In this document: positions 38,001-47,259 of the stretch, piece after piece
Layout: every line of letters begins with the position of its first letter
Position numbering within the stretch: position 1 is the first letter of the stretch
Assembly (NCBI GenBank): GCA_013399875.1
Contig: VXAZ01002109.1
Location: 678,470 to 742,469, forward strand
Reading direction: 5' to 3'
Source: Gymnorhina tibicen
Taxonomy: Eukaryota > Chordata > Aves > Passeriformes > Artamidae
DNA: 64,000 nt
Made by a program: the position numbers and the translations under genes
Notes under the pieces: model-generated
Seen by the model: only the letters and a program-made list of their open reading frames with translations
Database searches by the model: none
Told to the model about the DNA's origin: nothing

Positions 38001-39505
38001 CAGTTGCGACGCTTTTAATGACAACCATCACAATTTTGTTCTGCAAAAGGTAAACTTAATTTATGCATTTATTTTATTTTCTGTGGGTGTTTGTAACACC
38101 TGAAGTTCTTAAACAAATAAGGTGGAGGTGTTTCTGTAGGATACATAAAATAAACCACATACATGAAACAGAAACAGAAAGGATATTCTACTCTACGACA
38201 CACTTTGCACAGAAATATACAGTGATTCAGAAAAGATACTGCTCTCTCAACTTGTTAAAATTTTTCCCCCACTTTTCACTGTTTGTAATGACATAGGACA
38301 AGTTCCTTCTTCTTTCAATGAAAGAATTTTACTTCTAGTAAATATTTAAACAAAAATGAATCTATTACCGTCCAAATTATTAATGTTTTCCTGACATACA
38401 TTCATTCTGTGTTGAGATTATGTATATTTTTCAGTTCACTTCTAAGATTGAAGAGGAAGATAAGAGCTGGTTCAAGGGTGCAATGGTTTTGTCACATTAC
38501 AGTTATTCAATTTCAATTCTGTATTCAATATGTTTTGATTTCCAGGATTGGCTGTTGGAAGGCAGCATTTCCACAGATCCCGGGACCAAAACCTGCTTTT
38601 TTTACACTGGCTGATACAAATCCAGAGGTATGCTCTCTTTCTGTTTTTATATTAAATGTGTGAAATATGTACAAAACTCTACTGGATGAATTTTTAAATG
38701 ATAAGGAACTTATTACAGAGGATCACTCTTCCCTTTGCCATATTCTGAAGAAATATAAAAGAAAATTAGCGGGCAAGTTTTTTTAAGGGAAGTCAGATGC
38801 CATGCTCTTCCAGAACCACGGGGTTTCTCCCATTCCAGGTCTCATGGGTGCACAGGCTGATGCTCCCATTGTCAGATCCAGGCAGCAGGAAGGGCTGTTC
38901 ACTTTTCCAACACGAGGCACAGACATGGACAATGACACAACAATGTAGTGAGGCAGCCAGACACAAAACCAGCACAGCTGCCTCTACCAGCACCACATCA
39001 ACACCAGCAGCAAGCTCATAATTAGAGTGCCAGACATCACAGCCCTCCTGCTACTCTCCAGCTGAGCAGGGCTGAATTTGCCAGTGAGTTGAGTACATCT
39101 CCTCACTCTCTTCATTTACAACTACCATAAAGTTCCTCACATCTGATCCCAGTGTCTGAGCCCTGTGTCCCCCCACCACGTCAGAAAACTGTCACCTAGA
39201 ATCCCTCCAGGTGCACACCTCTCCTACTTACCCACTAGCAATTTACACATGCAGAATAGAAAACAAGGTGACACAGAAAACAGTTCAAAATAGGGTTTTG
39301 TAAGGAAACAGGACAGGCTGTGGTGGTCACACACAGCAAAACCAGGTGAAACACTCTCAGAATTGTGCATAAGTAGATGCTAACCTAACATTATGTATAA
39401 AACTGATGGAAGTTTTTATTTTCCTTTCAGCTGATGGAGAACAAAATTCAGTCAATAACATCTGAAAATGAAGAGATAGTATTAGTTGCTGACATCGTGA
39501 GCTAA
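28962..39505 (+). CDS. Receptor copy 2: GM-CSF/IL-3/IL-5 receptor alpha-like, 5' part not found
   Basis: Second tandem alpha chain of the common-beta cytokine receptors. Exons: 28962-29091, 29183-29358, 30705-30844, 35448-35486, 36466-36595, 37953-38049, 38546-38627, 39431-39505. They join to a 288-residue open frame from D2 to TAA. Visible: D2 with NFSC/NCTW and MEC/MGCIF, D3 with QWQRP and KCFKYEI, the [12 protein letters not shown] box, a clean membrane helix, Box 1 ([10 protein letters not shown]) and an acidic tail with NEEIVLV. Its D2 exons and the intron between them are almost identical to copy 3, whereas the rest is clearly diverged. No signal-peptide or D1 exon was recognised upstream. 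Introns hold CR1 elements, one of them split by a solo LTR. By order, it sits between the positional CSF2RA and IL3RA of mammals, so naming is uncertain. Confidence 0.86.
29183..29358 (+). CDS. Copy 2 exon: second half of D2 (converted patch)
   Basis: 176 nt, acceptor CTGTATGCAG, donor GTAAGT, phase 2 in, phase 1 out. Three bases differ from copy 3, two changing the residue (Ile/Thr after IG, Ala/Glu after YD). It encodes [17 protein letters not shown] and AYFLVNGSS. Confidence 0.9.
30705..30844 (+). CDS. Copy 2 exon: first half of D3
   Basis: 140 nt, acceptor ATAATTTCAG, donor GTAAGA. It encodes [20 protein letters not shown] and KCFKYEI. Many substitutions separate it from copies 1 and 3, in contrast to the D2 exons just upstream. 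Confidence 0.88.
32050..32095 (+). repeat. Second copy of a segment found upstream of copy 2
   Basis: The block GCAGCTATAATCATATCTTT and the following AGGATTTACCCAT and AAAAATTCTTC resemble 28743-28790 closely, with a handful of substitutions. One copy lies about 170 bp before the copy 2 D2 exon, the other in the intron after its D3a exon. It may be a local duplication scar or an unrecognised short repeat. Confidence 0.5.
32725..33615 (+). mobile_element. CR1: CR1 LINE fragment interrupted by a solo LTR
   Basis: Sense CR1 words on the left (GGGAGTCAGTCTCTTCTCCC, GGACAACAGGAGGTGGCCTC, AGGGGAGGTTTAGGTTGAAT) stop at about 32989 and resume at 33502 (GTGAACGTGGCAGTGCTGGG), ending with the tail TTCTATGATTCTATGATTCC. 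The 512 bp in between is a separate insertion. It lies in the long intron of copy 2. Confidence 0.9.
32990..33501 (-). mobile_element. Solo ERV LTR nested in CR1
   Basis: 512 bp inserted in CR1 and flanked on both sides by ATGTGGC (32983-32989 and 33502-33508), a target-site duplication. Read on the - strand the element starts TGCAGGG, has AATAAA (complement of 33106-33111) about 110 nt before its end, and ends CCCACA, so it has the TG...CA ends of an LTR. There is no internal retroviral sequence, so it is a solo LTR. A 7-bp duplication is longer than the usual 4-6, so the exact junction may be off by a base or two. Confidence 0.75.
34318..34705 (-). mobile_element. CR1: CR1 LINE 3' fragment
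   Basis: Reverse-complement CR1 tail (TAGAATGGTTTGGATTGG), then GACCTCAAAGACCATC, GGCCTTGAACACTTC, TTCTTCCTAATATCTAATC and the CTCTTCTCCAGGCTGAA block. It lies in the same intron of copy 2, opposite in orientation to the CR1 at 32725. Confidence 0.92.
35448..35486 (+). CDS. Copy 2 mini-exon in D3
   Basis: 39 nt, acceptor CAATTTACAG, donor GTGAGT, phase 0 both sides; encodes [13 protein letters not shown]. Same position, phase and size as the copy 1 mini-exon. Confidence 0.75.
36466..36595 (+). CDS. Copy 2 exon: second half of D3 with WGEWS
   Basis: 130 nt, acceptor TTGTTTTCTTTAG, donor GTAAGA. It encodes [14 protein letters not shown] and [12 protein letters not shown]. It retains the Cys before the box, which could pair with the Cys of KCFKYE in the previous D3 exon. 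Confidence 0.9.
36953..37732 (+). mobile_element. CR1: CR1 LINE fragment, about 780 bp
   Basis: Sense CR1: the GACCAAGTTCAAGGCGCTGC start, GGACTTGGGGGTGCTGGTGG, GTGGCCAGCAGGGCAAGGGA, TTCCAACCCAAACCATTCC at the end. The frame broken in the left part is the C-terminal region of the CR1 reverse-transcriptase ORF. It sits in the intron before the copy 2 membrane exon. Confidence 0.93.
37780..37835. repeat. ATT / AGT trinucleotide microsatellite
   Basis: A run of TTA units turns into a run of TAG units (about 8 each), 120 bp before the copy 2 membrane exon. It probably grew from the tail of the preceding CR1. Confidence 0.9.
37953..38049 (+). CDS. Copy 2 transmembrane exon
   Basis: 97 nt, acceptor TTTCTTTTTCAG, donor GTAAAC, phase 1 in, phase 2 out. 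It encodes a single helix ([19 protein letters not shown]) followed by LFCKR, a stop-transfer end. Confidence 0.9.
38546..38627 (+). CDS. Copy 2 Box 1 exon
   Basis: 82 nt, acceptor GATTTCCAG, donor GTATGC. It encodes [14 protein letters not shown]; the FPxIPxPK form resembles Box 1 of IL5RA-type tails, where JAK2 docks in this family. Confidence 0.87.
39431..39505 (+). CDS. Copy 2 terminal exon
   Basis: 75 nt including TAA, acceptor TTCCTTTCAG. It encodes a short acidic tail with [13 protein letters not shown]. Confidence 0.82.
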   Translation: MMENKIQSITSENEEIVLVADIVS

Positions 39506-39834
39506 CCAAGAAAAATGGAGGAGTCTGAAAGCACGTTTCTTAGACAACTGTATATTCCTGTGGAAAGTCTGGAACAATATATAGGCTTTCTTCACTTTCT
39601 TCTTTTTCTTTCATGAAACAGTGATGCAGACAAGAGAGAATGATACCTCTCACGCAATCTTTTTAAATGCCATTGTATTTGCTTATAGTTTTGGCTAATT
39701 TTAACTGTTTGGGTAAGTTGTCCTTATTGGATATCTTCTATTCTGTAAATATTATTGAAATATTTCATTCAAGAAGTTTTAGTCACATCTAATTCTTTAA
39801 TTCTTAAGGAAAAATAATTGTTTTTCTGTCTCAT

Positions 39835-39840
39835 ATTAAA
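39835..39840 (+). terminator. Candidate poly(A) signal of copy 2
   Basis: ATTAAA variant 330 nt after the stop. No canonical AATAAA was seen between the stop and here. Confidence 0.35.
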
Positions 39841-40917
39841 AAGATTAATAATTAATTTATTGAGATAAATACAATTAAAAAACTCTGATGCCTGAATTCC
39901 ATTGTTCTACTGTCAAAAATGGGTCAGTTCATACTAGAAATTTCTTTGGAGCTCTTCAAGTACCCATGGGCAACTAGAAAAATGAGATTGGCTCAGATTT
40001 TTACACTTGATATTTGAACATTGATATTTCATTATTAGACTAGTTTTATAATGATACTAGAATTTGATTATTAGACTAGATATTCCCAGGACTATTTTCT
40101 TGCGCAGAGGCCAATTTACATGTAAGAGTCCAGACATACTTTCTTAAACCCCTAAGTAAGGCGGACACGTGCAAACTACATTTAGAAATTAGCCCTGGCC
40201 TGAGCTAACCTCTGGACTATGTCCAGGAGTTGTTCAGGACATTGCTTGTAAATCCTGGCCAAACTAATCCTGGGAACAGTTGTTCCTGGACATGTTCCAG
40301 TGCTGGGGAGCCTTCCAGTGCTGTACTTTCTCCAGCTTATACTGTAGCTGAACACAAACAGCTCTTGGCATACCTACTGCCTTTGACACAGTTAATGATT
40401 ACCTTTTGGTCAAAAACTCACCTAAGAAGCTTTTTGCAGCAGATCAGAACTACAAAGCAAATTTCTTAAAGAGGTTGAATTCATGCTGGACACACTTGTA
40501 AACCATCTTTGTATTTTTCCCAGTATGCAGCAGTGGTCAGAGTGGAAATGTTCACAATAACTTGCTAAAAGAGTGATAGGGTTGTAACAAAATGCACTGG
40601 TTTATAACCTTGCACCGTAACTTTCCTCTTGGGCAGAATTTCCAGAGGGAGACATAGTTTGGATCCAGTCCACCAAAACCTAGCCATGAGCTATGAACAA
40701 CTATTCAGTGGCTTGCTGTAAGGAAAGGCATAGTAAAGTATAATAAAGACAGTATCAAGACACTCAAGAGATGGCACTGGGGTCTCCTTAAATAGAACCT
40801 AAACAGGCTCCTCATTTGTTTCCTGCTTTCTCCTGGAAAGGGATAACGTACTTAGCTGATTCAGGAAAGGTGTTACAGAGAGAACCTTGATGAATTAGTT
40901 CAGGTTACAGTTCCAAA

Positions 40918-41070
40918 TCACTGAATCACAGAATAATTAAGGTTGAAAAAGACCTCCAAGATTATTGAATCCAACCCCTGGCCTTAACACCACCACCTTT
41001 TCAACTAAGCCATGCAATTAAGTGCCACATCCAGTCACTTCTTGAACACTTCCAGGGATGGTGAGCCACT
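40918..41070 (-). mobile_element. CR1: Short CR1 3' fragment
   Basis: Reverse-complement CR1 tail (GAATCACAGAATAATTAAGG), then AAAGACCTCCAAGATTAT and CTTGAACACTTCCAGGGATG. Confidence 0.88.
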
Positions 41071-43344
41071 CCTCATATGACTTACAAATGGATCAGTTAA
41101 AACTAATTCAGCCACTGTTTGGGCAGCCTGAAGGTACTGGTCAGGTGATACTGTAATATCACCTTCACATCACCTAGAACCTCATCAGACACACCACCAC
41201 AACAGCATGCAAATCCCTTCATCAAAATTAATCAGGCACACTGACACATACTTTGCATCACAAATATGTGTGATATGGAAGGATGATGCTTTAGAAAAGT
41301 TTCTCAAGGTGGCAGCGGTCACTGAGGTGGGTGGTGGTACCCAAGGAGAGCATATTTGATGAACAGACAATTTCAGATCACACTGACCTGTGACTACATG
41401 TGTACTGGATGTGTTTCTTTTAGGCTACGTAGAATAAGTAAATTAAGTCCTTTAGCGAGTAGAAGATTTGAAACACGCATGTCCTGTTCCCAAGGTACTG
41501 AAAAAGCTGACAGGGACTGAGACAATGTTAGCATGTGGTTCTAGAGACAAAATTCTGCAGCTCAGCCCTGCCCCGCATGTGCTCTGACTAAACTGTTAGT
41601 TACGTCACCTGTTTTTTTCACACAAGGATTTTTAAAACGGAAAATAATATTAACCATGTCCTTCTAGTGGGAATCACTGGGTAAAGGCAGGCAAGACTGA
41701 GTGGTGCAGACTGAAAAGCAAAGACATTTAAAATTTGAAAAGTGTGTGAAGTAGGTTGCTATTGGCAGATCTGAGCACATACACTAGCAAAAAAAACCCA
41801 AACCCACCCTAGAATTTTGGTTCAATGATAGCAGGGTAAGAATAGTTCTTCCTTTAACAGACTCACTGCTAGGGATCCTCCCTCACTCCTAAGAAGCCTA
41901 GGGAATTCTTCACCTTCCTGCTATTGTGCCTGTGTTGGGAGTGGAAGGTAGGGGTTAACTGAAGTCCTGCTTGCTACAAGCATCCAAGAACAGCAGGAAA
42001 TAAAAAAAAATCTATTACATGCAGATTATGTAACTGCATGACAAATGTCATGTAAAACAAATGGGGAAGTGGCTAACATTCAGCATAACCCAGAGCCACA
42101 TCTGAAGTTGCTGAAAGTTAAAGCAAACAATATGGATTAGGCTTTCATATTTATATGACAGCAAAGATTTTTGTGAATGTGACATTATCTTATTCAGTAA
42201 ACACTTTGGATATTTTCTTTTAATTTATGCAGTCAGACAGTTTTGCGCCCAACTTATGATGTTGTAGCCTAAGATGAACCAAACAAAAACAGCCCATAGC
42301 TGGGCAGTGAGAAAGTTCAGAAATTCAGGTCTGGTATTTTCCTTAGCATTTCTTTGCCTGCAAATATGCAAGACAGAATTTTCTTGGCTGTTTGTGTATA
42401 CATGCTAAGGATTGATCTTCCTCAAATGTAGAACCTGGGCTTGTGCAGGGGCCATAACCAACATATACAGGCAGCCACTTTAAACATGGACCAGTCACAC
42501 AATACTGCTGTTATTTCCAGAACACATTATTCATGAAAATCTGTTTCTTTACAGAAGTGGTATTTCTATGAGCATATTCATTTACTACGATTCTACGGAT
42601 TATTTATGTATTTTTTGGGTAATGTCCTTGCATATTGTGACTATTAATGCTTAGCTCATCTGACATAACAGGAAGGAAGAGTTAGTTGCATGATCACTTC
42701 ATGTGAAGTTAACATCTACCAATCAGGAAAATTAAGGAAGGTCAAAAGCAGTACGGGAAATGATAAACTGAGCAGCTTTCTAACTTGCAGCATTTGTTAC
42801 TTAATATTGTCATACAGTAAAAACAAGCTAACTGGCAGAGCAAAACACTTACTGATTTCTGCATGCGACTACAGCTACACGTTAAAGCGTCCTTGCTGCT
42901 GCGAACCAAACTCAAGTAAGATACATGAGGAGAGTTTTTTCAGGAGGAGGTATGTCTCTCCATGTTTTGTGTCAATATTCTCGTGCCACAGAAGATTTTT
43001 TGCAGCATGCAAATGTTTGCCAAGGGTTAAATTAGGTTAAGCCGTACTTGCACATGTACAAAATCTGGATTAGCTTCCTTTGTGTTTAAAGAATTCTAGA
43101 GAAAATGTTGAGGATTCTTTAGCCTAATTGATTAAAAGTAGGAATGTGTATATACAAAATTTCTAAAGATTTCTGCAAGATCCAAGGAAGACTATGAAAT
43201 ATCTATTATATCTGTTGCACTATCTGACGTTTTTTATCTGACATCTATTTTTCAATAACGGAAAGAAATGTTATTTTCTGTACCCTCTCTATAAATTACA
43301 CTAACTTGGAATACGTGAACTTCTATTTCTTGGGGGTAAAAAAA

Positions 43345-43865
43345 GTAAATCACAAAATCATGGGATGGTTGAGGCTGGAAGGCACTTCTGGAAATTGTCC
43401 TGTCCCAACCCTTGCTCAGAGCAGGGTCAGCTACAGCAGGTTGCTCAGGGCTTTGTCCAGTCAGTATCTCCAACACTGGAGACTTCAAAGTTTTCCTGGA
43501 AAACCTGTTCAAGTAGTTTACTCCCTCACAGTAAAAGGTGTTTTCTTGCGTTTAAACTAAATGTCCATTATTTCAGCTTTTGTCCATTGCTTCTTGTCCA
43601 GTCACTTGTCACCACTGAGCAGTCTGGCTCAATCTTTCTCATTCCTCACATCTGGGTATTTGTACACATGGATAATATCTTGCTGAGCCTCCATCTCTCC
43701 AGGATGAACAATCCCAGATTTCTCAGCCTCTTCTCATATGTCAGAGACCTTAGTCATCTTTGCTGAACTCCCTTCTCCCTGCCATCCCATTTCTCCAGCT
43801 TCTCCAGGTCCCTGTGAAGAAAAATAGTTGTATATCACCCACTTCTCCCAGTTTTGTATCATCTA
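43345..43865 (-). mobile_element. CR1: Old CR1 LINE fragment
   Basis: CACAAAATCATGGGATGGTT and GAGGCTGGAAGGCACTTCTG open the element. It then carries the CTCCATCTCTCCAGGATGAA and TTCTCATATGTCAGAGACCT blocks, and a remnant of TTGTATCATCTACAGAAATC. It is a diverged older CR1 subfamily on the - strand. Confidence 0.85.
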
Positions 43866-46339
43866 CAGAAATCAGAATACTGATCTAAAAACTGAAATAG
43901 TTTTATGTAGGCAGCAATTTGACAAAAATGTTTCATTGCTTGGTATGCATTTTAAGGTTTCTATTCCTATTTCAGTGCTTCCAGAAAGGCTTAGCAAGTG
44001 TATGATGTTCTCCATATCTCCGCAGTGTATAAGTATCAGTTTATCCTCATATTACCCTATGAGTAAAGTACAAAGTTGCATTTCTGGAAATGTGTCATGG
44101 GCAGGAGTAATTTTCCCAGAGACACTCAAGCAAATAAGTCACTGGTCTCAGGTGACTGTTTTCTGGTAGCAGCCTACACTCACAGCCTAAGAATAAAGAC
44201 AATAGACTGAACAACAGACTAAGAGGGTAAGAATTGAAAGTGCTTAAGTCAGTACTTAGTGCATGCTTTCTGTAAAAACTACTGTAGTCAAAGTGACTGT
44301 ATTTGACTTCCAACACATTGATAAGGTGGATAGATTGGGTTTGTAACAAACTGTCCTGGAGAGAGCTAGGGAGTGAGCTAACAGCTGAGGAGTGTGGAAA
44401 CTGGGTGCTTGAGTCCCCCCACTGGGGCCCTCCCCTAGGTAGCAGGGTAGACACACACCTGTGAGGCTGGGCAGGGGAGAAAGAGGAAAGAAGCAAAGCA
44501 GAAAAAATTATCCAGTTTGGGCATTTTCATCTTATTAGATTCTATTTTACCTTCTATTTTGATGAGGAAATACTGCTTACAGCAGAATATGTATTGTTCT
44601 TCTGGTCTGGTCCTCCAAATAACACTCACAATCATTTTGACGTAAGCGTTCCTTTTGGCACCTTCAATACTGAGGTGTCTTCAGACCAGAGAGAGCTTTA
44701 CCACACCTGTCTGCAGAAGACCAGTCTGAGAGTCTGAGAGAGGGTGGAGGTCCCGGAGGTAGAAAATTCCCAAAAATACGGTGCTGGAGCCACTTGCTTG
44801 GCCACTGTGCAGAAGGTCTGGATTGTTCAGCTAAATGGCTTAGGGCTCACCACAGCTCCTATATTTCTTATCCTGCCTGCAAGCAGAGGAAAAACAGAGG
44901 ACCTTGTTGGGGCATTCAGCTGGAATAGTCATTTCTTATGAGGAAAGTGAATGCTTACAGCTATTGCCACTGCACTTCCAATGAAATGTCCAGAGTGTGG
45001 AGACAATGATGCCAGCAAACAATTCTCTAAGCAGACAGGGCTGCAGATGATTCCTATGCCAGTGTCCCAGATGAGTGTTTCCATGAGAAAGCATGAAGAG
45101 TTCTTGCAATATGGAGCTGCAGTCATGTGTAGGAAACCTGAGGGAGATTTTGAAAGCACAGGAGTAATCAGAACAGAGAGAGGGAGATGTCAAGAAGAAT
45201 GAAACAAAGAAAATAAAGGAAGGGTGAGCAGACAGTTGCCAGAGAATAGGAAAACAAATGCCTAGAAAGGAACATAAGATGAGGAAAGGAAGGGGAAAAT
45301 GCTGAATGACTGAACAGAAGGGCCAAAATGGAGAAAAATATGATTAAGAGGCTGACTAGAAGGACAACAGGTCTCAAGGTTCTCACGTGCATTACTGGGG
45401 AGATTCCTGAGAGCATGGGAAAGTGGAAATAACTATTGAGACCAATATCTCACGGAGCATTTAATGGTCAGTCCTCCATACCGTTTGTACTTGAGATTCT
45501 TCGGTATCACCTCCCAGCAGCCGTGGCCACATCCTCACCGCAGTATGATGATTTACAAACATGGATGCTGCGAGCGATAAGCAGGTTACAGTGAAGAGTC
45601 TGTCTTCTGTTGCAACCCCAGCGTGGTGTCCTGGTCTGGCTTGAATCCTGGAGACCATGATGTCATATCAAGCTGGGAAATGTGAGATGCCTTCTGGAAA
45701 TATTCAAGACTACAGGACGACTTGCTTGGAACACCACGATGGGTTTTTGCTTTCACCACAAGTGGAATAAGTTTGAAAACAGACCACAAAAATTAATATA
45801 GACAGGCAGACTAGTAACAAAATATCACCGTTTCTCTTTTTCCTGAATTTGTAAGAATTTAATTCGGTTTAGAATTATCCTTAGTACTACCTGTAATCAA
45901 GAAAATTGCTGCTATGAAGTTGTAGTACTAGGCAATGCTAAAACAGACAAAAATGTAACCAGATTTTCTTCTTCATGTAGAAAAAAAAATGCTGGGAATA
46001 GAGAAATCTCTTCCAGAGTTTTAACCTCCTCTGAGAAAAGAAAAATGGTACATAAGATGAGAAGTGTTTGACAAGAGCTGATGCCAGTGTTTGACTAGCT
46101 TTGCTGAGTCCTCCATACCACATGAATGAATGTGGAGTTGCCCTTCGCAGGTGCTCACACTTCCTTAGTAATTTAAATTGCCTATAGTGATCTGTAACAT
46201 CTGACTCCTTGGTTTCTGACACTGCAGCAAACATAAATTTGAAGCAGACTCTTCTGGATGGACGCAAACCTCTAAGAACAGTGGGAGTCATGTAGTTTGA
46301 AAAGTGGAGAGCCATTTGTGATAGCAAACAGGAAAATAT

Positions 46340-46795
46340 ATTGTGGTGCCCTGACCTTGGCTGGCCACCAGCTGCCCACCAAGCTGCTCTCACTCCCCCT
46401 CTTCTTTATTCTCTACTTCCCATCAGCAGAAAACATCCAGCCACTCCCTGGGACAGGGGGCCTCAGTACACACAGCAGTTGCTTTGGAAGTCGAATGCCT
46501 GGGTAGTGAATGCCTCATCCTACCCCAATCCTTCTTTCTCACAGGTTTTATTGCCGAGCACGATGCCATATGACATGGAATATCCCTATCGGCTGGGGTC
46601 AGCTGTCCTGGCCCTGTTCCCTCCCAGCCTCTGGCTCACCCCATCCTACTGGCCTCTGCAGAGCTGGTGGGATGGAGTTGGAGAGACAACCCTGATGCGG
46701 TGCCAGCACTGCTCAGCAACAGCCAAAACGCTGGTGTGTTATCAGCACCATTCTAGCTACTAATACAAAGCACAGCATTGTGATGTTCACATGAT
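46340..46795. mobile_element. Avian ERV LTR fragment next to copy 3
   Basis: I recognise two blocks of a widespread avian ERV LTR: the left TGGCTGGCCACCAGCTGCCC block and the right ATTGCCGAGCACGATGCC, GACATGGAATATCCCT and CAGCTGTCCTGGCC blocks ending near GTGTTATCAGCACC. The middle is shortened relative to what I remember. It lies only about 370 bp before the first coding exon of copy 3. Recognition is from memory of the repeat, without a library search; the ends are approximate. Confidence 0.55.
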
Positions 46796-47161
46796 CAGAA
46801 AGCAAGAAAACCTGACTTTCTGATGGTGTAGTTAGGATAGATATGCGGGAAAACAGTAATCCTAAGTCATGGTCTCTGCACTGGATATAGTGAGTGTATT
46901 TATCATCATGAAAGTCTGTGGCCTCTTTATCTCAGACTACTTTGTTATAGGCAGTATCATGGCTATTCAGTTCTTTCAAAGAAGAGGTGCCTGAGAGACA
47001 TCCTGAAGCACACCCTCTGCTTGGCTTTTCTAAAGAATATTTTAAAAAAACTAAGTTTTGCAAAACCAAAATATACATTATCATGATTTTCCTTTCCTTT
47101 TTTTTTTTTTTTGTTTTCCCTTTTTCTTTTTCTTTCTGAAGGTTTCATTATCTCTTTCCAG

Positions 47162-47259
47162 AGAAGGAAATATGTTTGATACTCTTGGACTTATTTGCAT
47201 TATTTGGTGGCATATGATGCTATTTCTTCCCTTGCATGCTGACATCCAGTGTATGGAGT
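47162..47259 (+). CDS. Copy 3 signal-peptide exon
   Basis: The exon starts after a long pyrimidine tract and CTTTCCAG (AG at 47160-47161) and ends at GTAAGT. The ATG at 47172 opens a leader MFDTLGLICIIWWHMMLFLP, with a hydrophobic core and Ala-Asp near a likely cleavage site. The acceptor before it implies an untranslated exon further upstream. Confidence 0.8.

Larger units (their letters stand above)
39841..46339. other. Intergenic stretch between copies 2 and 3
   Basis: No exon recognised apart from two CR1 pieces listed separately. The non-coding first exon(s) of copy 3 should lie here or in the LTR that follows. Open frames of up to about 150 codons on the - strand at 44095-44496 and 45938-46393 have no splice context or recognisable domain. 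Confidence 0.45.

Noticed and set aside
42690..43040. 116-codon frame with splice-like sites, considered as the first exon of copy 3
   Set aside because: No homology; a donor-like GTAAGA at about 42916 is not enough to call a 5' UTR exon.
44095..44496. 133-codon frame on the - strand
   Set aside because: Ser/Leu-rich low-information translation, no splice or domain support; expected by chance in a window of this size.
45938..46393. 151-codon frame on the - strand
   Set aside because: No domain recognised, overlaps the start of an ERV LTR fragment, and has no exon structure.
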